A stretch of 64,000 bases of DNA from Chondrosia reniformis. Lineage: Eukaryota; Porifera; Demospongiae; Chondrillida; Chondrillidae. The stretch's first letter is position 1. Each line of letters begins with the position of its first letter. This document shows, piece by piece, positions 1 to 13,789 of the stretch. The notes beneath the pieces are model-generated. The model worked only from the letters and a program-made list of their open reading frames with translations. It had not been told where the DNA came from and did no database searches. The DNA lies in contig OX359202.1 in the NCBI GenBank assembly GCA_947172415.1, positions 5,132,899-5,196,898 on the forward strand, given 5' to 3'. The position numbers were made by a program, and so were the translations under genes.

Positions 1-545
1 TGAAGTACTATCTATCCATATATTTTATATGGATCTCGTTAAAGTGAAATTTCGTCAATCGACAGCCAACGAAACTCCAAAGAAAAAAAGTTGGACCATA
101 CCGAACGCTACCATCCACGACGCTCATAGGCCGGGATCGGTGGTAACGCTCTGCTGAGTTGAGCTTTGGGTGTCACTTGCGTGAGAAGAACCAGTTCTTC
201 TCGATATGGCCGACTCATATGAATCCTTAAAGATATCAGATGCCAATCCCACATTACGTGGAACCCCCCCGAAATCCGGATTATTGGTGAGCACGTCTCT
301 ATGGCACCAACCGATTAGGAGACAGCTTCAGAGTCTAAGCGCTACCAACCTCTATGGGAACCGCAACCACCATAGAGATGTGTCCAGGTAGGCCTACTAT
401 ATAAGGTTTTTCGCTTCTATTTATATGAAGTTTTGTCCAAAGAAAACGGTTGTGGTTGGGACCTTTTTTAATATATTTCTCGTTATTTCCAGATCAGTGA
501 ATTGTTTCAAGCAAGTTTAAAGACATAGGCAGTATTAGTGGTTCA
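1..545 (+). repeat. Five-copy GC-richer module, copy A (cut by window start)
   Basis: This copy is almost identical to copy E at 18665-19200, and the match continues downstream to about 950. The core at about 35-411 is GC-richer than the surrounding satellite. It contains the perfect hairpin GAGAAGAACCAGTTCTTCTC, the palindrome AATCCGGATT and a second hairpin with arms CTCTATGG/CCATAGAG. Compared with copies B, C and D it has an extra A in the run after ATGAATCCTT, which breaks the 76-codon frame open in those copies. I do not recognise it as a known RNA or transposon. The repeat status is certain; the nature is unknown. Confidence 0.85.
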
Positions 546-945
546 CCTGAAAACTGGGAAAAGCGAAAAAAATCCTGTAAGTGTCTTGATGGGCCGAGGA
601 GAACGACTTTTCTGATCCCATTTATTTTCGAGAAATCGTCAATTTATTCCACTTTAATTCTAGACCAGTGAATCGTTCCAAGCAATTTTACACACATACG
701 CAGTATTTCCAATACATCTTAAAACTGTGGCAAATGGATAAAGGCCTGTATGTGTCTTGGTGGAGGGAGGAGAGCGACTTTTCATGATACAGAAAACTAG
801 ATATAGTGAGAGGTCCGATATTTATCGCCTGTACGATATTAATGTCTATGATCGATATTTCAACTAGGCCGGTTATATTAGATGTCTGTGAATGCTGACA
901 CAAAGATTTAGCTTCATATCTCTCCATTTGATAGAGTAACAGCCC
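545..945. repeat. Second repeat family, two diverged units
   Basis: Two related stretches of about 130-170 bp follow one another. Both contain a GTGAAT(C/T)GTT(C/T)CAAGCAA-like start, a 'GCAGTATT' core and 'GTGTCTTG' followed by a purine-rich stretch. They are duplicated at 19175-19610, and a single related unit lies at 15310-15520. The family differs from the 169-bp satellite, which begins just afterwards. No coding capacity is credible. Confidence 0.6.
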
Positions 946-949
946 TCAA

Positions 950-3548
950 TGTACATTAAATTCTGGCATACAAAGTTAATGTATTGTGAGAGATAGGGCA
1001 AATATGAACAAAAATTGAAACTTCTAAAACTCTTTGTAAATGTTTCTTACATGTCTGTGAATGCTGACATCAAGTATTAGAATGACATCTTGCTGTTTGT
1101 TGGGGTTACGACCCTTAATGTACATTAAAATCTGTCATACAAAGTTAATGTATGGTGAGAGATAGGGCAAATATGAACAAAAATTGAAACTTCTAAAACT
1201 CTTTGTAAATGTTTCTTACATGTCTGTGAATGCTCACATCAAGTATTAGAATCACATCTTGCTGTTTGTTGGGGTTACGACCCTTAATGTACATTAAAAT
1301 CTGCCATACAAAGTTAATGTATGCTGAGAGATAGGGCAAATATGAACAAAAATTGAAACTTCTAAAACTCTTTGTAAATGTTTCTTACATGTCTGTGAAT
1401 GCTCACATCAAGTATTAGAATGACATCTTGCTGTTTGGTGGGGTTACGACCCTTAATGTACATTAAAATCTGCCATACAAAGTTAATGTATGGTGAGAGA
1501 TAGGGCAAATATGAACAAAAATTGAAACTTCTAAAACTCTTTGTAAATGTTTCATACATGTCTGTGAATGCTGACATCAAGTATTAGAATGACATCTTGC
1601 TGTTTGTTGGGGTTACGACCCTTAATGTACATTAAAATCTGTCATACAAAGTTAATGTATGCTGAGAGATAGGGCAAATATGAACAAAAATTGAAACTTC
1701 TAAAACTCTTTGTAAATGTTTCTTACATGTCTGTGAATGCTCACATCAAGTATTAGAATCACATCTTGCTGTTTGTTGGGGTTACGACCCTTAATGTACA
1801 TTAAAATCTGCCATACAAAGTTAATGTATGGTGAGAGATAGGGCAAATATGAACAAAAATTGAAACTTCTAAAACTCTTTGTAAATGTTTCTTACATGTC
1901 TGTGAATGCTCACATCAAGTATTAGAATGACATCTTGCTGTTTGGTGGGGTTACGACCCTTAATGTACATTGAAATCTGTCATACAAAGTTAATGTATGC
2001 TGAGAGATACGAAGGGCAAATATGAACAAAAATTGAAACTCTAAAACTCTTTGCAAATGTTTCTTACATGTCTGTGAATGCTGACATCAAGTATTAGAAT
2101 GACATCTTGCTGTTTGTTGGGGTTACGAGCCTTAATGTACATAAAAATCTGTCATACAAAGTTAATGTATGGTGAGAGATAGGGCAAATATGAACAAAAA
2201 TTGAAACTTCTAAATTAATTTAAACTCTTGGGAAATGTTTCATACATGTCTGTGAATGCTGACATCAAGTATTAGAATAACATCTTGCTGTTTGGTGGGG
2301 TTACGACCCTTAATGTACATTAAAATCTGCCATACAAAGTTAATGTATGGTGAGAGATAGGGCAAATATGAACAAAAATTGAAACTTCTAAAACTCTTTG
2401 TAAATGTTTCATACATGTCTGTGAATGCTGACATCAAGTATTAGAATGACATCTTGCTGTTTGTTGGGGTTACGAGCCTTAATGTACATAAAAATCTGTC
2501 ATACAAAGTTAATGTATGGTGAGAGATAGGGCAAATATGAACAAAAATTGAAACTTCTAAATTAATTTAAACTCTTGGGAAATGTTTCATACATGTCTGT
2601 GAATGCTGACATCAAGTATTAGAATAACATCTTGATGTTTGTTGGAGTTACGACCCTTAATGTACATTAAAATCTGCCATACAAAGTTAATGTATGGTGA
2701 GAGATAGGGCAAATATGAACAAAAATTGAAACTTCTAAAACTCTTTGTAAATGTTTCTTACTTGTCTGTAAATGCTGACATCAAGTATTAGAATGACATC
2801 TTGCTGTTTGTTGGGGTTACGACCCTTAATGTAAATAAAAATCTGTCATACAAAGTTAATGTATGGTGAGAGATAGGGCAAATATGAACAAAAATTGAAA
2901 CTTCTTTTGGAAATGTTTCATACATGTCTGTGAATGCTGACATCAAGTATTAGAATAACATCTTGATGTTTGTTGGAGTTATATACGACCCTTAATGTAC
3001 ATTAAAATCTGCCATACAAAGTTAATGTATGGTGAGAGATAGGGCAAATATGAACAAAGATTGAAACTTCTAAAACTCTTGGGAAATGTTTCATACATGT
3101 CTGTGAATGCTGACATCAAGTATTAGCTTCACATCTAGGTGTTTATTGGAGTTACGACCCTTAATGTACATTAAAATCTGTTATACAAAGTTAATGTATG
3201 CTGAGAGATAGGGCAAATATGAACAAAAATTGAAACTTCTGAAACTCTTTGCAAAGGTTCCATACATGTCTGTGAATGCTGACATCAAGTATTAGCTTCA
3301 CATCTAGGTGTTTATTGGAGTTACGACCCTTAATGTACATTAAAATCTGTCATACAAAGTTAATGTATGGTGAGAGATAGGGCAAATATGAACAAAAATT
3401 GAAACTTCTAAAACTCTTTGTAAATGTTTCATACATGTGTGCGAATGCTGACATCAAGTATTAGAATGACATCTTGCTGTTTGTTGGAGTTACGACCCTT
3501 AATGTACATTAAAATCTGTCATACAAAGTTAATGTATGGTGAGAGATA
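950..3548 (-). repeat. 169-bp satellite array, minus orientation
   Basis: About 15 tandem monomers of about 169 bp, for example the motif CTGTTTG(T/G)TGGGGTTACGACC recurring at 1093, 1262 and 1431. Each monomer contains the palindrome AATGTACATT and ends in ATGTATGGTGAGAGATAGGG. Relative to the array from 3549 the units are inverted. Some monomers carry small insertions (TTAATTTAA near 2213 and 2561). Short open frames repeated at this spacing are by-products of the monomer sequence. Confidence 0.95.
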
Positions 3549-5690
3549 CGTATCTCTCACCATACATTAAATTTGTATACAAGAATCTAATGTACAATTA
3601 GTGCTGTAACTCTGTCAATTGGAAAGATGTGAAGCTGAAACTTGTTGTCAGCATTCACAGCTATCCTTAAAGCATATCCAAAGAGTTTTACAAATTTTGA
3701 TGTTCACTCATATTTGCCCTATCTCTCACCATACATTAAATTTGTATAGCAGAATCTAATGTACATTTAGTGCTGTAACTCTGTCAATTGGAAAGATGTG
3801 AAGCTGAAACTTGTTGTCAGCATTCACAGCTATCCTTAAAGCATATCCAAAGAGTTTTGCAAATTTTGATGTTCACTCATATTTGCCCTATCTCTCACCA
3901 TACATTAAATTTGTATAGAAGAATCTAATGTACATTTAGTGCTGTAACTCTGTCAATTGGAAAGATGTGGAGTTGAAACTTGTTGTCAGCATTCACAGCT
4001 ATCCTTAAAGCATATCCAAAGAGTTTTACAAATTTTGATGTTCAGTCATATTTGCCCTATCTCTCACCATACATTAAATTTGTATAGCAGAATCTATTGT
4101 ACATTTAGTGCTGTAACTCTGTCAATTGGAAAGATGTGAAGCTGGAACTTGCTGTCAGCATTCACAGACATCCATAAAACATACCCAAAGAGTTTTACAA
4201 ATTTTTATGTTCACTCATATTTGCCCTATCTCTCACCATACATTAAATTTGTATAGCAGAATCTATTGTACATTTAGTGCTGTAACTCTGTCAATTGGAA
4301 AGATGTGAAGCTGAAACTTGTTGTCAGCATTCACAGCTATCCTTAAAGCATATCCAAAGAGTTTTGCAAATTTTGATGTTCACTCATATTTGCCCTATCT
4401 CTCACCATACATTAAATTTGTATACAAGAATCTAATGTACATTTAGTGCTGTAACTCTGTCAATTGGAAAGATGTGGAGCTGAAACTTGTTGTCAGCATT
4501 CACAGCTATCCTTAAAGCATATCCAAAGAGTTTTACAAATTTTGATGTTCAGTCATATTTGCCCTATCTCTCACCATACATTAAATTTGTATAGCAGAAT
4601 CTATTGTACATTTAGTGCTGTAACTCTGTCAATTGGAAAGATGTGAAGCTGAAACTTGCTGTCAGCATTCACAGACATCCATAAAACATATCCAAAGAGT
4701 TTTACAAATTTTGATGTTCAGTCATATTTGCCCTATCTCTCACCATACATTAAATTTGTATAGCAGAATCTATTGTACATTTAGTGCTGTAACTCTGTCA
4801 ATTGGAAAGATGTGAAGCTGGAACTTGCTGTCAGCATTCACAGACATCCATAAAACATATCCAAAGAGTTTTACAAATTTTGATGTTCAATCATATTTGC
4901 CCTATCTCTCACCATACATTAAATTTGTATAGCAGAATCTATTGTACATTTAGTGCTGTAACTCTGTCAATTGGAAAGATGTGAAGCTGAAACTTGCTGT
5001 CAGCATTCACAGACATCCATAAAACATATCCAAAGAGTTTTACAAATTTTGATGTTCACTCATATTTGCCCTATCTCTCACCATACATTAAATTTGTATA
5101 CAAGAATCTAATGTACATTTAGTGCTGTAACTCTGTCAATTGGAAAGATGTGAAGCTGAAACTTGCTGTCAGCATTCACAGACATCCATAAAACATATCC
5201 AAAGAGTTTTACAAATTTTGATGTTCAGTCATATTTGCCCTATCTCTCACCATACATTAAATTTGTATAGCAGAATCTATTGTACATTTAGTGCTGTAAC
5301 TCTGTCAATTGGAAAGATGTGAACCTGAAACTTGGTGTTAGCAATCACAGACACACATAAAGCAAATCCAAAAAGTTTTACAAATTTTGATGTTCACTCA
5401 TATTTGCCCTATCTCTCACCATACATTAAATTTGTATACAAGAATCTAATGTACATTTAGTGCTGTAACTCTGTCAATTGGAAAGATGTGAAGCTGAAAC
5501 TTCCTGTCAGCATTCACAGACATCCATAAAACATATACAAAGAGTTTTGCAAATTTTGATGTTCACTCATATTTGCCCTATCTCTCACCATACATTAAAT
5601 TTGTATACAAGAATCTAATCTACATTTAGTGCCGTAGCTCTGTCAATTGGAAAGATATGAAGCTGAAACCTCTTGGCTGTATGCACATAT
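3549..5690 (+). repeat. 169-bp satellite array, plus orientation, first block
   Basis: Tandem monomers run in the plus sense, recognisable by CCCTATCTCTCACCATACAT followed by TAAATTTGTATA and TGTACATTTAGTGCTGTAAC. Equivalent points recur every 169 bp (4464, 4633, 4802) and every 507 bp (3957, 4464). Monomers fall into a few sequence types by the segment after AAGCTGAAACTTG, so types are interleaved rather than homogeneous. The block ends in copy B of the GC-richer module. Confidence 0.95.
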
Positions 5691-6400
5691 AGCTATACAG
5701 TATATCCTGCTAGTTTTGTAAAATTTCAAAAAAGGATACCCGAGTTACTGTAGATCGAAAAATACCCTATTCTAAAGTATTGAAGATACGCCAACCACAA
5801 GCGTTTTCATAGGCAATTACTTTATTTAAATAGAAGATAAAACCTTATAATAGTAGGCCTACCTGGACACATCTCTATGGTGGTTGCGGTTCCCATAGAG
5901 GTTGGTAGCGCTTAGACTCTGAAGCTGTCTCGTAATCGGTTGGTGCCATAGAGACGTGCTCACCAATAATCCGGATTTCGGGGGGGTTCCACGTAATGTG
6001 GGATTGGCATCTGATATCTTAGGATTCATATGAGTCGGCCATATCGAGAAGAACTGGTTCTTCTCACGCAAGTGACACCCAAAGCTCAACTCGGCAGAGC
6101 GTTACCACCGATCCCGGCCTCTGAGCGTCGTGGATGGTAGCGTTCGGTATGGTCCAATTTTTTTCCTTTGGAGTTTCTTTAGCAGTCGATTGACGATTTT
6201 TCACTTTAGCGACATCCATATATTATAATATGGACAGATACTACTTCCAAACAATCAAGTATTACAGAGTGAATATCCATGTGTATTAAAATCTTTAAAA
6301 GCGTTCTCGTCATTCAAAATATACATATAAAAGTACCGTATTTTCAATATTCCCTTCTCTTGGTCGGCCATTTATATTATTACGACACTCCCGTACATTA
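5690..6400 (-). repeat. Five-copy module, copy B, with long flanks
   Basis: The core (about 5841-6212) is the reverse complement of copies A, D and E. The flanks on both sides match copy C (10550-11240) nearly base for base, including the satellite edges, so B and C arose by duplication of one insertion together with its surroundings. A frame of 76 codons (6089-5859, TTG first codon, no early ATG) is open and shared with copies C and D. Without an ATG near its start I do not treat it as a gene. Confidence 0.9.
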
Positions 6401-9400
6401 AATTTGCATACAAGAATCTAATGTACATTTAGTGCAATAACTCTGTCAATTGGAAAGATGTGAAGCTGAAACTTGCTGTCAGCATTCACAGACATCCATA
6501 AAACATATCCAAAGAGTTTTACAAATTTTAATGTTCACTCATATTTGTCCTATCTCTCACCATACATTAAATTTGTATACAAGAATCTAATGTACATTTA
6601 GTGCTGTAACTCTGTCAATTGGAAAGATGTGAAGCTGGAACTTGCTGTCAGCATTCACAGACATCCATAAAACATATCCAAAGAGTTTTACAAATTTTTA
6701 TGTTCACTCATATTTGCCCTATCTCTCACCATACATTAAATTTGTATAGCAGAATCTATTGTACATTTAGTGCTGTAACTCTGTCAATTGGAAAGATGTG
6801 AAGCTGAAACTTGCTGTCAGCATTCACAGACATCCATAAAACATATCCATAGAGTTTTACAAATTTTGATGTTCACTCATATTTGTCCTATCTCTCACCA
6901 TACTTTAAATTTGTATAGCAGAATCTATTGTACATTTAGTGCTGTAACTCTGTCAATTGGAAAGATGTGAAGCTGAAACTTGGTGTTAGCATTCACAGAC
7001 ATACATAAAGCAAATCCAAAAAGTTTTACAAATTTTAATGTTCACTCATATTTGCCCTATCTCTCACCATACATTAAATTTGTATAGCAGAATCTAATGT
7101 ACATTTAGTGCTGTTACTCTGTCAATTGGAAAGATGTGAAGTGGAAACTTGCTGTCAGCATTCACAGAAATCCATAAAACATATCCAAAGAGTTTTACAA
7201 ATTTTGATGTTCATTCATATTTGCCCTATCTCTCACCATACATTAAATTTGTATAGCAGAATCTATTGTACATTTAGTGCTGTAACTCTGTCAATTGGAA
7301 AGATGTGAAGCTGAAACTTGGTGTTAGCATTCACAGACATACATAAAGCAAATCCAAAAAGTTTTACAAATTTTGATGTTCACTCATATTTGCCCTATCT
7401 CTCACCATACATTAAATTTGTATAGCAGAATCTAATGTACATTTAGTGCTGTAACTCTGGCAATTGGAAAGATGTGAAGCTGAAACTGCTTGTTAGCATT
7501 CACAGACATCCTTAAAGCATATCCAAAAAGTTTTACAAATTTTGATGTTCACTCATATTTGCCCTATCTCTCACCATACATTAAATTTGTATACAAGAAT
7601 CTAATGTACATTTAGTGCTGTAACTCTGTCAATTGGAAAGATGTGGACCTGAAACTTGTTGTCAGCATTCACAGCTATCCTTAAAGCATATCCAAAGAGT
7701 TTTACAAATTTTGATGTTCAGTCATATTTGCCCTATCTCTCACCATACATTAAATTTGTATAGCAGAATCTATTGTACATTTAGTGCTGTAACTCTGTCA
7801 ATTGGAAAGATGTGAAGCTGAAACTTGGTGTTAGCATTCACAGACATACATAAAGCAAATCCAAAAAGTTTTACAAATTTTGATGTTCACTCATATTTGC
7901 CCTATCTCTCACCATACATTAAATTTGTATAGAAGAATCTAATGTACATTTAGTGCTGTTACTCTGTCAATTGGAAAGATGTGAAGCTGAAACTTGCTGT
8001 CAGCATTCACAGAAATCCATAAAACATATCCAAAGAGTTTTACAAATTTTGATGTTCAGTCATATTTGCCCTATCTCTCACCATACATTAAATTTGTATA
8101 GCAGAATCTATTGTACATTTAGTGCTGTAACTCTGTCAATTGGAAAGATGTGAAGCTGAAACTTGGTGTTAGCATTCACAGACATACATAAAGCAAATCC
8201 AAAAAGTTTTACAAATTTTGATGTTCACTCATATTTGCCCTATCTCTCACTATACATTAAATTTGTATACAAGAATCTAATGTACATTTAGTGCTGTAAC
8301 TCTGTCAATTGGAAAGATGTGAAGCTGAAACTTGCTGTCAGCATTCACAGACATCCATAAAACATATCCAAAGAGTTTTACAAATTTTGATGTTCACTCA
8401 TATTTGCCCTATCTCTCACCATACATTAAATTTGTATACAAGAATCTAATGTACATTTAGTGCTGTAACTCTGTCAATTGGAAAGATGTGGACCTGAAAC
8501 TTGTTGTCAGCATTCACAGCTATCCTTAAAGCATATCCAAAGAGTTTTACAAATTTTGATGTTCAGTCATATTTGCCCTATCTCTCACCATACATTAAAT
8601 TTGTATAGAAGAATCTATTGTACATTTAGTGCTGTAACTCTGTCAATTGGAAAGATGTGAAGCTGAAACTTGGTGTTAGCATTCACAGACATACATAAAG
8701 CAAATCCAAAAAGTTTTACAAATTTTGATGTTCACTCATATTTGCCCTATCTCTCACCATACATTAAATTTGTATAGAAGAATCTAATGTACATTTAGTG
8801 CTGTTACTCTGTCAATTGGAAAGATGTGAAGCTGAAACTTGCTGTCAGCATTCACAGAAATCCATAAAACATATCCAAAGAGTTTTACAAATTTTGATGT
8901 TCACTCATATTTGCCCTATCTCTCACCATACATTAAATTTGTATAGCAGAATCTATTGTACATTTAGTGCTGTAACTCTGTCAATTGGAAAGATGTGAAG
9001 CTGAAACTTGGTGTTAGCATTCACAGACATACATAAAGCAAATCCAAAAAGTTTTACAAATTTTGATGTTCACTCATATTTGCCCTATCTCTCACCATAC
9101 ATTAAATTTGTATAGCAGAATCTATTGTACATTTAGTGCTGTAACTCTGTCAATTGGAAAGATGTGGAGCTGAAACTTTCTGTCAGCATTCACAGACATC
9201 CATAAAAAATATCCAAAGAGTTTTACAAATTTTGATGTTCAGTCATATTTGCCCTATCTCTCACCATACATTAAATTTGTATAGCAGAATCTATTGTACA
9301 TTTAGTGCTGTAACTATGTCAATTGGAAAGATGTGGAGCTGAAACTTGTTGTCAGCATTCACAGCTATCCTTAAAGCATATCCAAAGAGTTTTACAAATT

Positions 9401-10545
9401 TTGATGTTCAGTCATATTTGCCCTATCTCTCACCATACATTAAATTTGTATACAAGAATCTATTGTACATTTAGTGCTGTAACTCTGTCAATTGGAAAGA
9501 TGTGAAGCTGAAACTTGGTGTTAGCATTCACAGACATACATAAAGCAAATCCAAAAAGTTTTACAAATTTTGATGTTCACTCATATTTGCCCTATCTCTC
9601 ACCATACATTAAATTTGTATAGCAGAATCTAATGTACATTTAGTGCTGTAACTCTGTCAATTGGAAAGATGTGGAGCTGAAAGTTGTTGTCAGCATTCAC
9701 AGCTATCCTTAAAGCATATCCAAAGAGTTTTACAAATTTTGATGTTCAGTTATATTTGCCCTATCTCTCACCATACATTAAATTTGTATAGCAGAATCTA
9801 TTGTACATTTAGTGCTGTAACTCTGTCAATTGGAAAGATGTGAAGCTGAAACTTGGTGTTAGCATTCACAGACATACATAAAGCAAATCCAAAGAGTTTT
9901 ACAAATTTTGATGTTCACTCATATTTGCCCTATCTCTCACCATACATTAAATTTGTATAGCAGAATCTAATGTACATTTAGTGCTGTAACTCTGGCAATT
10001 GGAAAGATGTGAAGCTGAAACTGCTTGTTAGCATTCACAGACATCCTTAAAGCATATCCAAAAAGTTTTGCATATTTTAATGTTCACTCATATTTGCCCT
10101 ATCTCTCACCATACATTAAATTTGTATAGCAGAATCTATTGTACATTTAGTGCTGTAACTCTGTCAATTGGAAAGATGTGAAGCTGAAACTTCCTGTCAG
10201 CATTCACAGACATCCATAAAACATATACAAAGAGTTTTGCAAATTTTGATGTTCACTCATATTTGCCTTATCTCTCACCATACATTAAATTTGTATACAA
10301 GAATCTAATCTACATTTAGTGCTGTAACTCTGTCAATTGGAAAGATGTGAAGCTGAAACTTCCTGTCAACATTCACAGCTATCCTTAAAGCATATCCAAA
10401 GAGTTTTGCAAATTTTGATGTTCACTCATATTTGCCCTATCTCTCACCATACATTAAATTTGTATACAAGAATCTAATGTACATTTAGTGCCGTAACTCT
10501 GTCAATTGGAAAGATATGAAGCTGAAACCTCTTGGCTGTATGCAC
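6400..10545 (+). repeat. 169-bp satellite with 845-bp higher-order repeat
   Basis: Monomers are as in 3549-5690, but between about 7108 and 9900 they alternate in a fixed order. Monomers with the rare variant GTGCTGTTACTCTG recur at 7108, 7953 and 8798, exactly 845 bp (5 x 169) apart. Monomers with GATGTGGACCTGAAAC recur at 7633 and 8478, also 845 bp apart. The GGTGTTAGC type occupies the second and fifth positions, and the third position varies. This is a genuine higher-order repeat. Confidence 0.9.
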
Positions 10546-10549
10546 ATAT

Positions 10550-11245
10550 AGCTATACAGTATATCCTGCTAGTTTTATAAAATTTCAATAAAGGATACCC
10601 GAGTTACTGTAGATCGAAAAATACCCTATTCTAAAGTATTGAAGATACGCCAACCACAAGCGTTTTCATAGGCAATTACTTTATTTAAATAGAAGATAAA
10701 ACCTTATAATAGTAGGCCTACCTGGACACATCTCTATGGTGGTTGCGGTTCCCATAGAGGTTGGTAGCGCTTAGACTCTGAAGCTGTCTCCTAATCGGTT
10801 GGTGCCATAGAGACGTGCTCACCAATAATCCGGATTTCGGGGGGGTTCCACGTAATGTGGGATTGGCATCTGATATCTTAGGATTCATATGAGTCGGCCA
10901 TATCGAGAAGAACTGGTTCTTCTCACGCAAGTGACACCCAAAGCTCAACTCGGCAGAGCGTTACCACCGATCCCGGCCTCTGAGCGTCGTGGATGGTAGC
11001 GTTCGGTATGGTCCAATTTTTTTCCTTTGGAGTTTCTTTAGCAGTCGATTGACGATTTTTCACTTTAGCGACATCCATATATTATAATATGGACAGATAC
11101 TACTTCCAAACAATCAAGTATTTCAGAGTGAATATCCATGTGTATTAAAATCTTTAAAAGCGTTCTCGTCATTCAAAATATACATATAAAAGTACCGTAT
11201 TTTCAATATTCCCTTCTCTAGGTCGGCCATTTATATTATTACGAA
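10550..11245 (-). repeat. Five-copy module, copy C
   Basis: This is a near-identical duplicate of copy B with the same flanks and orientation. The core is about 10701-11072. One visible difference from B is CTCCTAATCGG in place of CTCGTAATCGG. The 76-codon frame (10948-10718) is intact here too. Array monomers continue on both sides. Confidence 0.9.
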
Positions 11246-13782
11246 ACTCTCGTACATTAAATTTCTATACAAGAATCTAATGTACATTTAGTGCAATAAC
11301 TCTGTCAATTGGAAAGATGTGAAGCTGAAACTGCTTGTTAGCATTCACAGACATCCTTAAAGCGTATCCAAAATTTTTTGCATATTTTATTGTTCACTCA
11401 TATTTGCCTTATCTCTCACCATACATTAAATTTGTATACAAGAATCTATTGTACATTTAGTGCTGTAACTCTGTCAATTGGAAAGATGTGAAGCTGAAAC
11501 TTGCTGTCAGCATTCACAGACATCCATAAAACATATCCAAAGAGTTTTACAAATTTGATGTTCACTCATATTTGCCCTATCTCTCACCATACAATAAATT
11601 TGTATACAAGAATCTAATTTACATTTAGTGCTGTAACTCTGTCAATTGGAAAGATGTGAAGCTGAAACTTGCTGTCAGCATTCACAGCTATCCTTAAAGC
11701 ATATCCAAAGAGTTTTGCAAATTTTGTTGTTCACTCATATTTGCCCTACGTATATCTCACCATACATTAAATTTGTATACAAGAATCTAATGTACATTTA
11801 CTGTTGTAACTCTGTCAATTGGAAAGATGTGAAGCTGAAACTTGCTGTCAGCATTCACAGACATCCATAAAACATAACCAAAGAGTTTTACAAATTTTGA
11901 TGTTCACTCATATTTGCCCTATCTCTCACCATACATTAAATTTGTATAGCAGAATCTAATGTACATTTAGTGCTGTAACTCTGTCAATTGGAAAGATGTG
12001 AAGCTGAAACTTGCAGCATTCACAGACATCCATAAAACATATCCAAAGAGTTTTACAAATTTTGATGTTCACTCATATTTGCCCTATCTCTCACCATACA
12101 TTAAATTTGTATACAAGAATCTAATGTACATTTAGTGCTGTAACTCTGGCAATTGGAAAGATGTGAAGCTGAAACTGCTTGTTAGCATTCACAGACATCC
12201 TTAAAGCATATCCAAAATTTTTTGCATATTTTAATGTTCACTCATATTTGCCCTATCTCTCACCATACATTAAATTTGTATACAAGAATCTATTGTACAT
12301 TTAGTGCTGTAACTCTGTCAATTGGAAAGATGTGAAGCTGAAACTTGCTGTCAGCATTCACAGACATCCATAAAACATACCCAAAGAGTTTTACAAATTT
12401 TAATGTTCACTCATATTTGCCCTATCTCTCACTATACATTAAATTTGTATACAAGAATCTAATGTACATTTAGTGCTGTAACTCTGTCAATTGGAAAGAT
12501 GTGAAGCTGAAACTTCCTGTCAGCATTCACAGCTATCCTTAAAGCATATCCAAAGAGTTTTGCAAATTTTGATGTTCACTCATATTTGCCCTATCTCTCA
12601 CCATACATTAAATTTGTATACAAGAATCTAATGTACATTTACTGTTGTAACTCTGTCAATTGGAAAGATGTGAAGCTGAAACTTGCTGTCAGCATTCACA
12701 GACATCCATAAAACATATCCAAAGAGTTTTACAAATTTTGATGTTCACTCATATTTGCCCTATCTCTCACCATACATTAAATTTGTATAGCAGAATCTAA
12801 TGTACATTTAGTGCTGTAACTCTGTCAATTGGAAAGATGTGGAGCTGAAACTTGCTGTCAGAATTCACAGCTATTCTCAAAGCATATCCAAAGAGTTTTG
12901 CAAATTTTGATGTTCACTCATATTTGCCCTATCTCTCACCATACATTAAATTTGTATACAAAAATCTAATGTACATTTAGTGCTGTAACTCTGTCAATTG
13001 GAAAGATGTGAAGCTGAAACTTGCTGTCAGCATTCACAGACATCCATAAAACATATCCAGAGAGTTTTACAAATTTTGATGTTCACTCATATTTGCCCTA
13101 TATCTCACCATACTTTAAATTTGTATACAAGAATCTAATGTACATTTAGTGCTGTAACTCTGTCAATTGGAAAGATGTGAAGCTGAAACTTGCTGTCAGC
13201 ATTCACAGACATCCATAAAACATATCCAAAGAGTTTTACAAATTTTGATGTTCACTCATATTTGCCCTATCTCTCACCATACATTAAATTTGTATACAAG
13301 AATCTAATTTACATTTAGTGCTGTAACTCTGTCAATTGGAAAGATGTGAAGCTGAAACTTGCTGTCAGCATTCACAGACATCCATAAAACATATCCAAAG
13401 AGTTTTACAAATTTTGATGTGTACTCATATTTGTCCTATCTCTCACCATACATTAAATTTGTATAGCAGAATCTAATGTACATTTAGTACTGTAACTCTG
13501 TCAATTGGAGAGATGTGAAGCTGAAACTTGTTGTCAGCATACATAAAGCATATCCAAAGAGTTTTACAATTTTGATGTGTACTCATATTTGTCCTATCTC
13601 TCACCATACATTAAATTTGTATAGCCGAATCTAATGTATATTTAGTACTGTAACTCTGCCAATTGGAAAGATGTGAAGCTGAACCTTGTTGTCAGCATTC
13701 ACAGACATACATAAAGCATATCCAAAGAGTTTTACAAATTTTGATGTTCAGTCATATTTGCCCTATCTCTCACCATACGTAC
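11245..13782 (+). repeat. 169-bp satellite array, third block
   Basis: About 15 plus-oriented monomers, more diverged towards the right, where several carry deletions (a shortened unit around 13505-13560). The block ends abruptly at CACCATACGTACGTA, where unique sequence begins. The TACGTA inserted into the TCTCACCATACAT motif is the same change seen at the inversion point 3550 and inside monomers at 16036 and 17409. Confidence 0.93.
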
Positions 13783-13789
13783 GTATTTC

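Noticed and set aside
3957-9843. Many 60-residue open frames beginning MERC and repeated every 169 bp
   Set aside because: They begin mostly at a non-ATG codon in the satellite unit and are simply monomer translations; neighbouring monomers break them freely.
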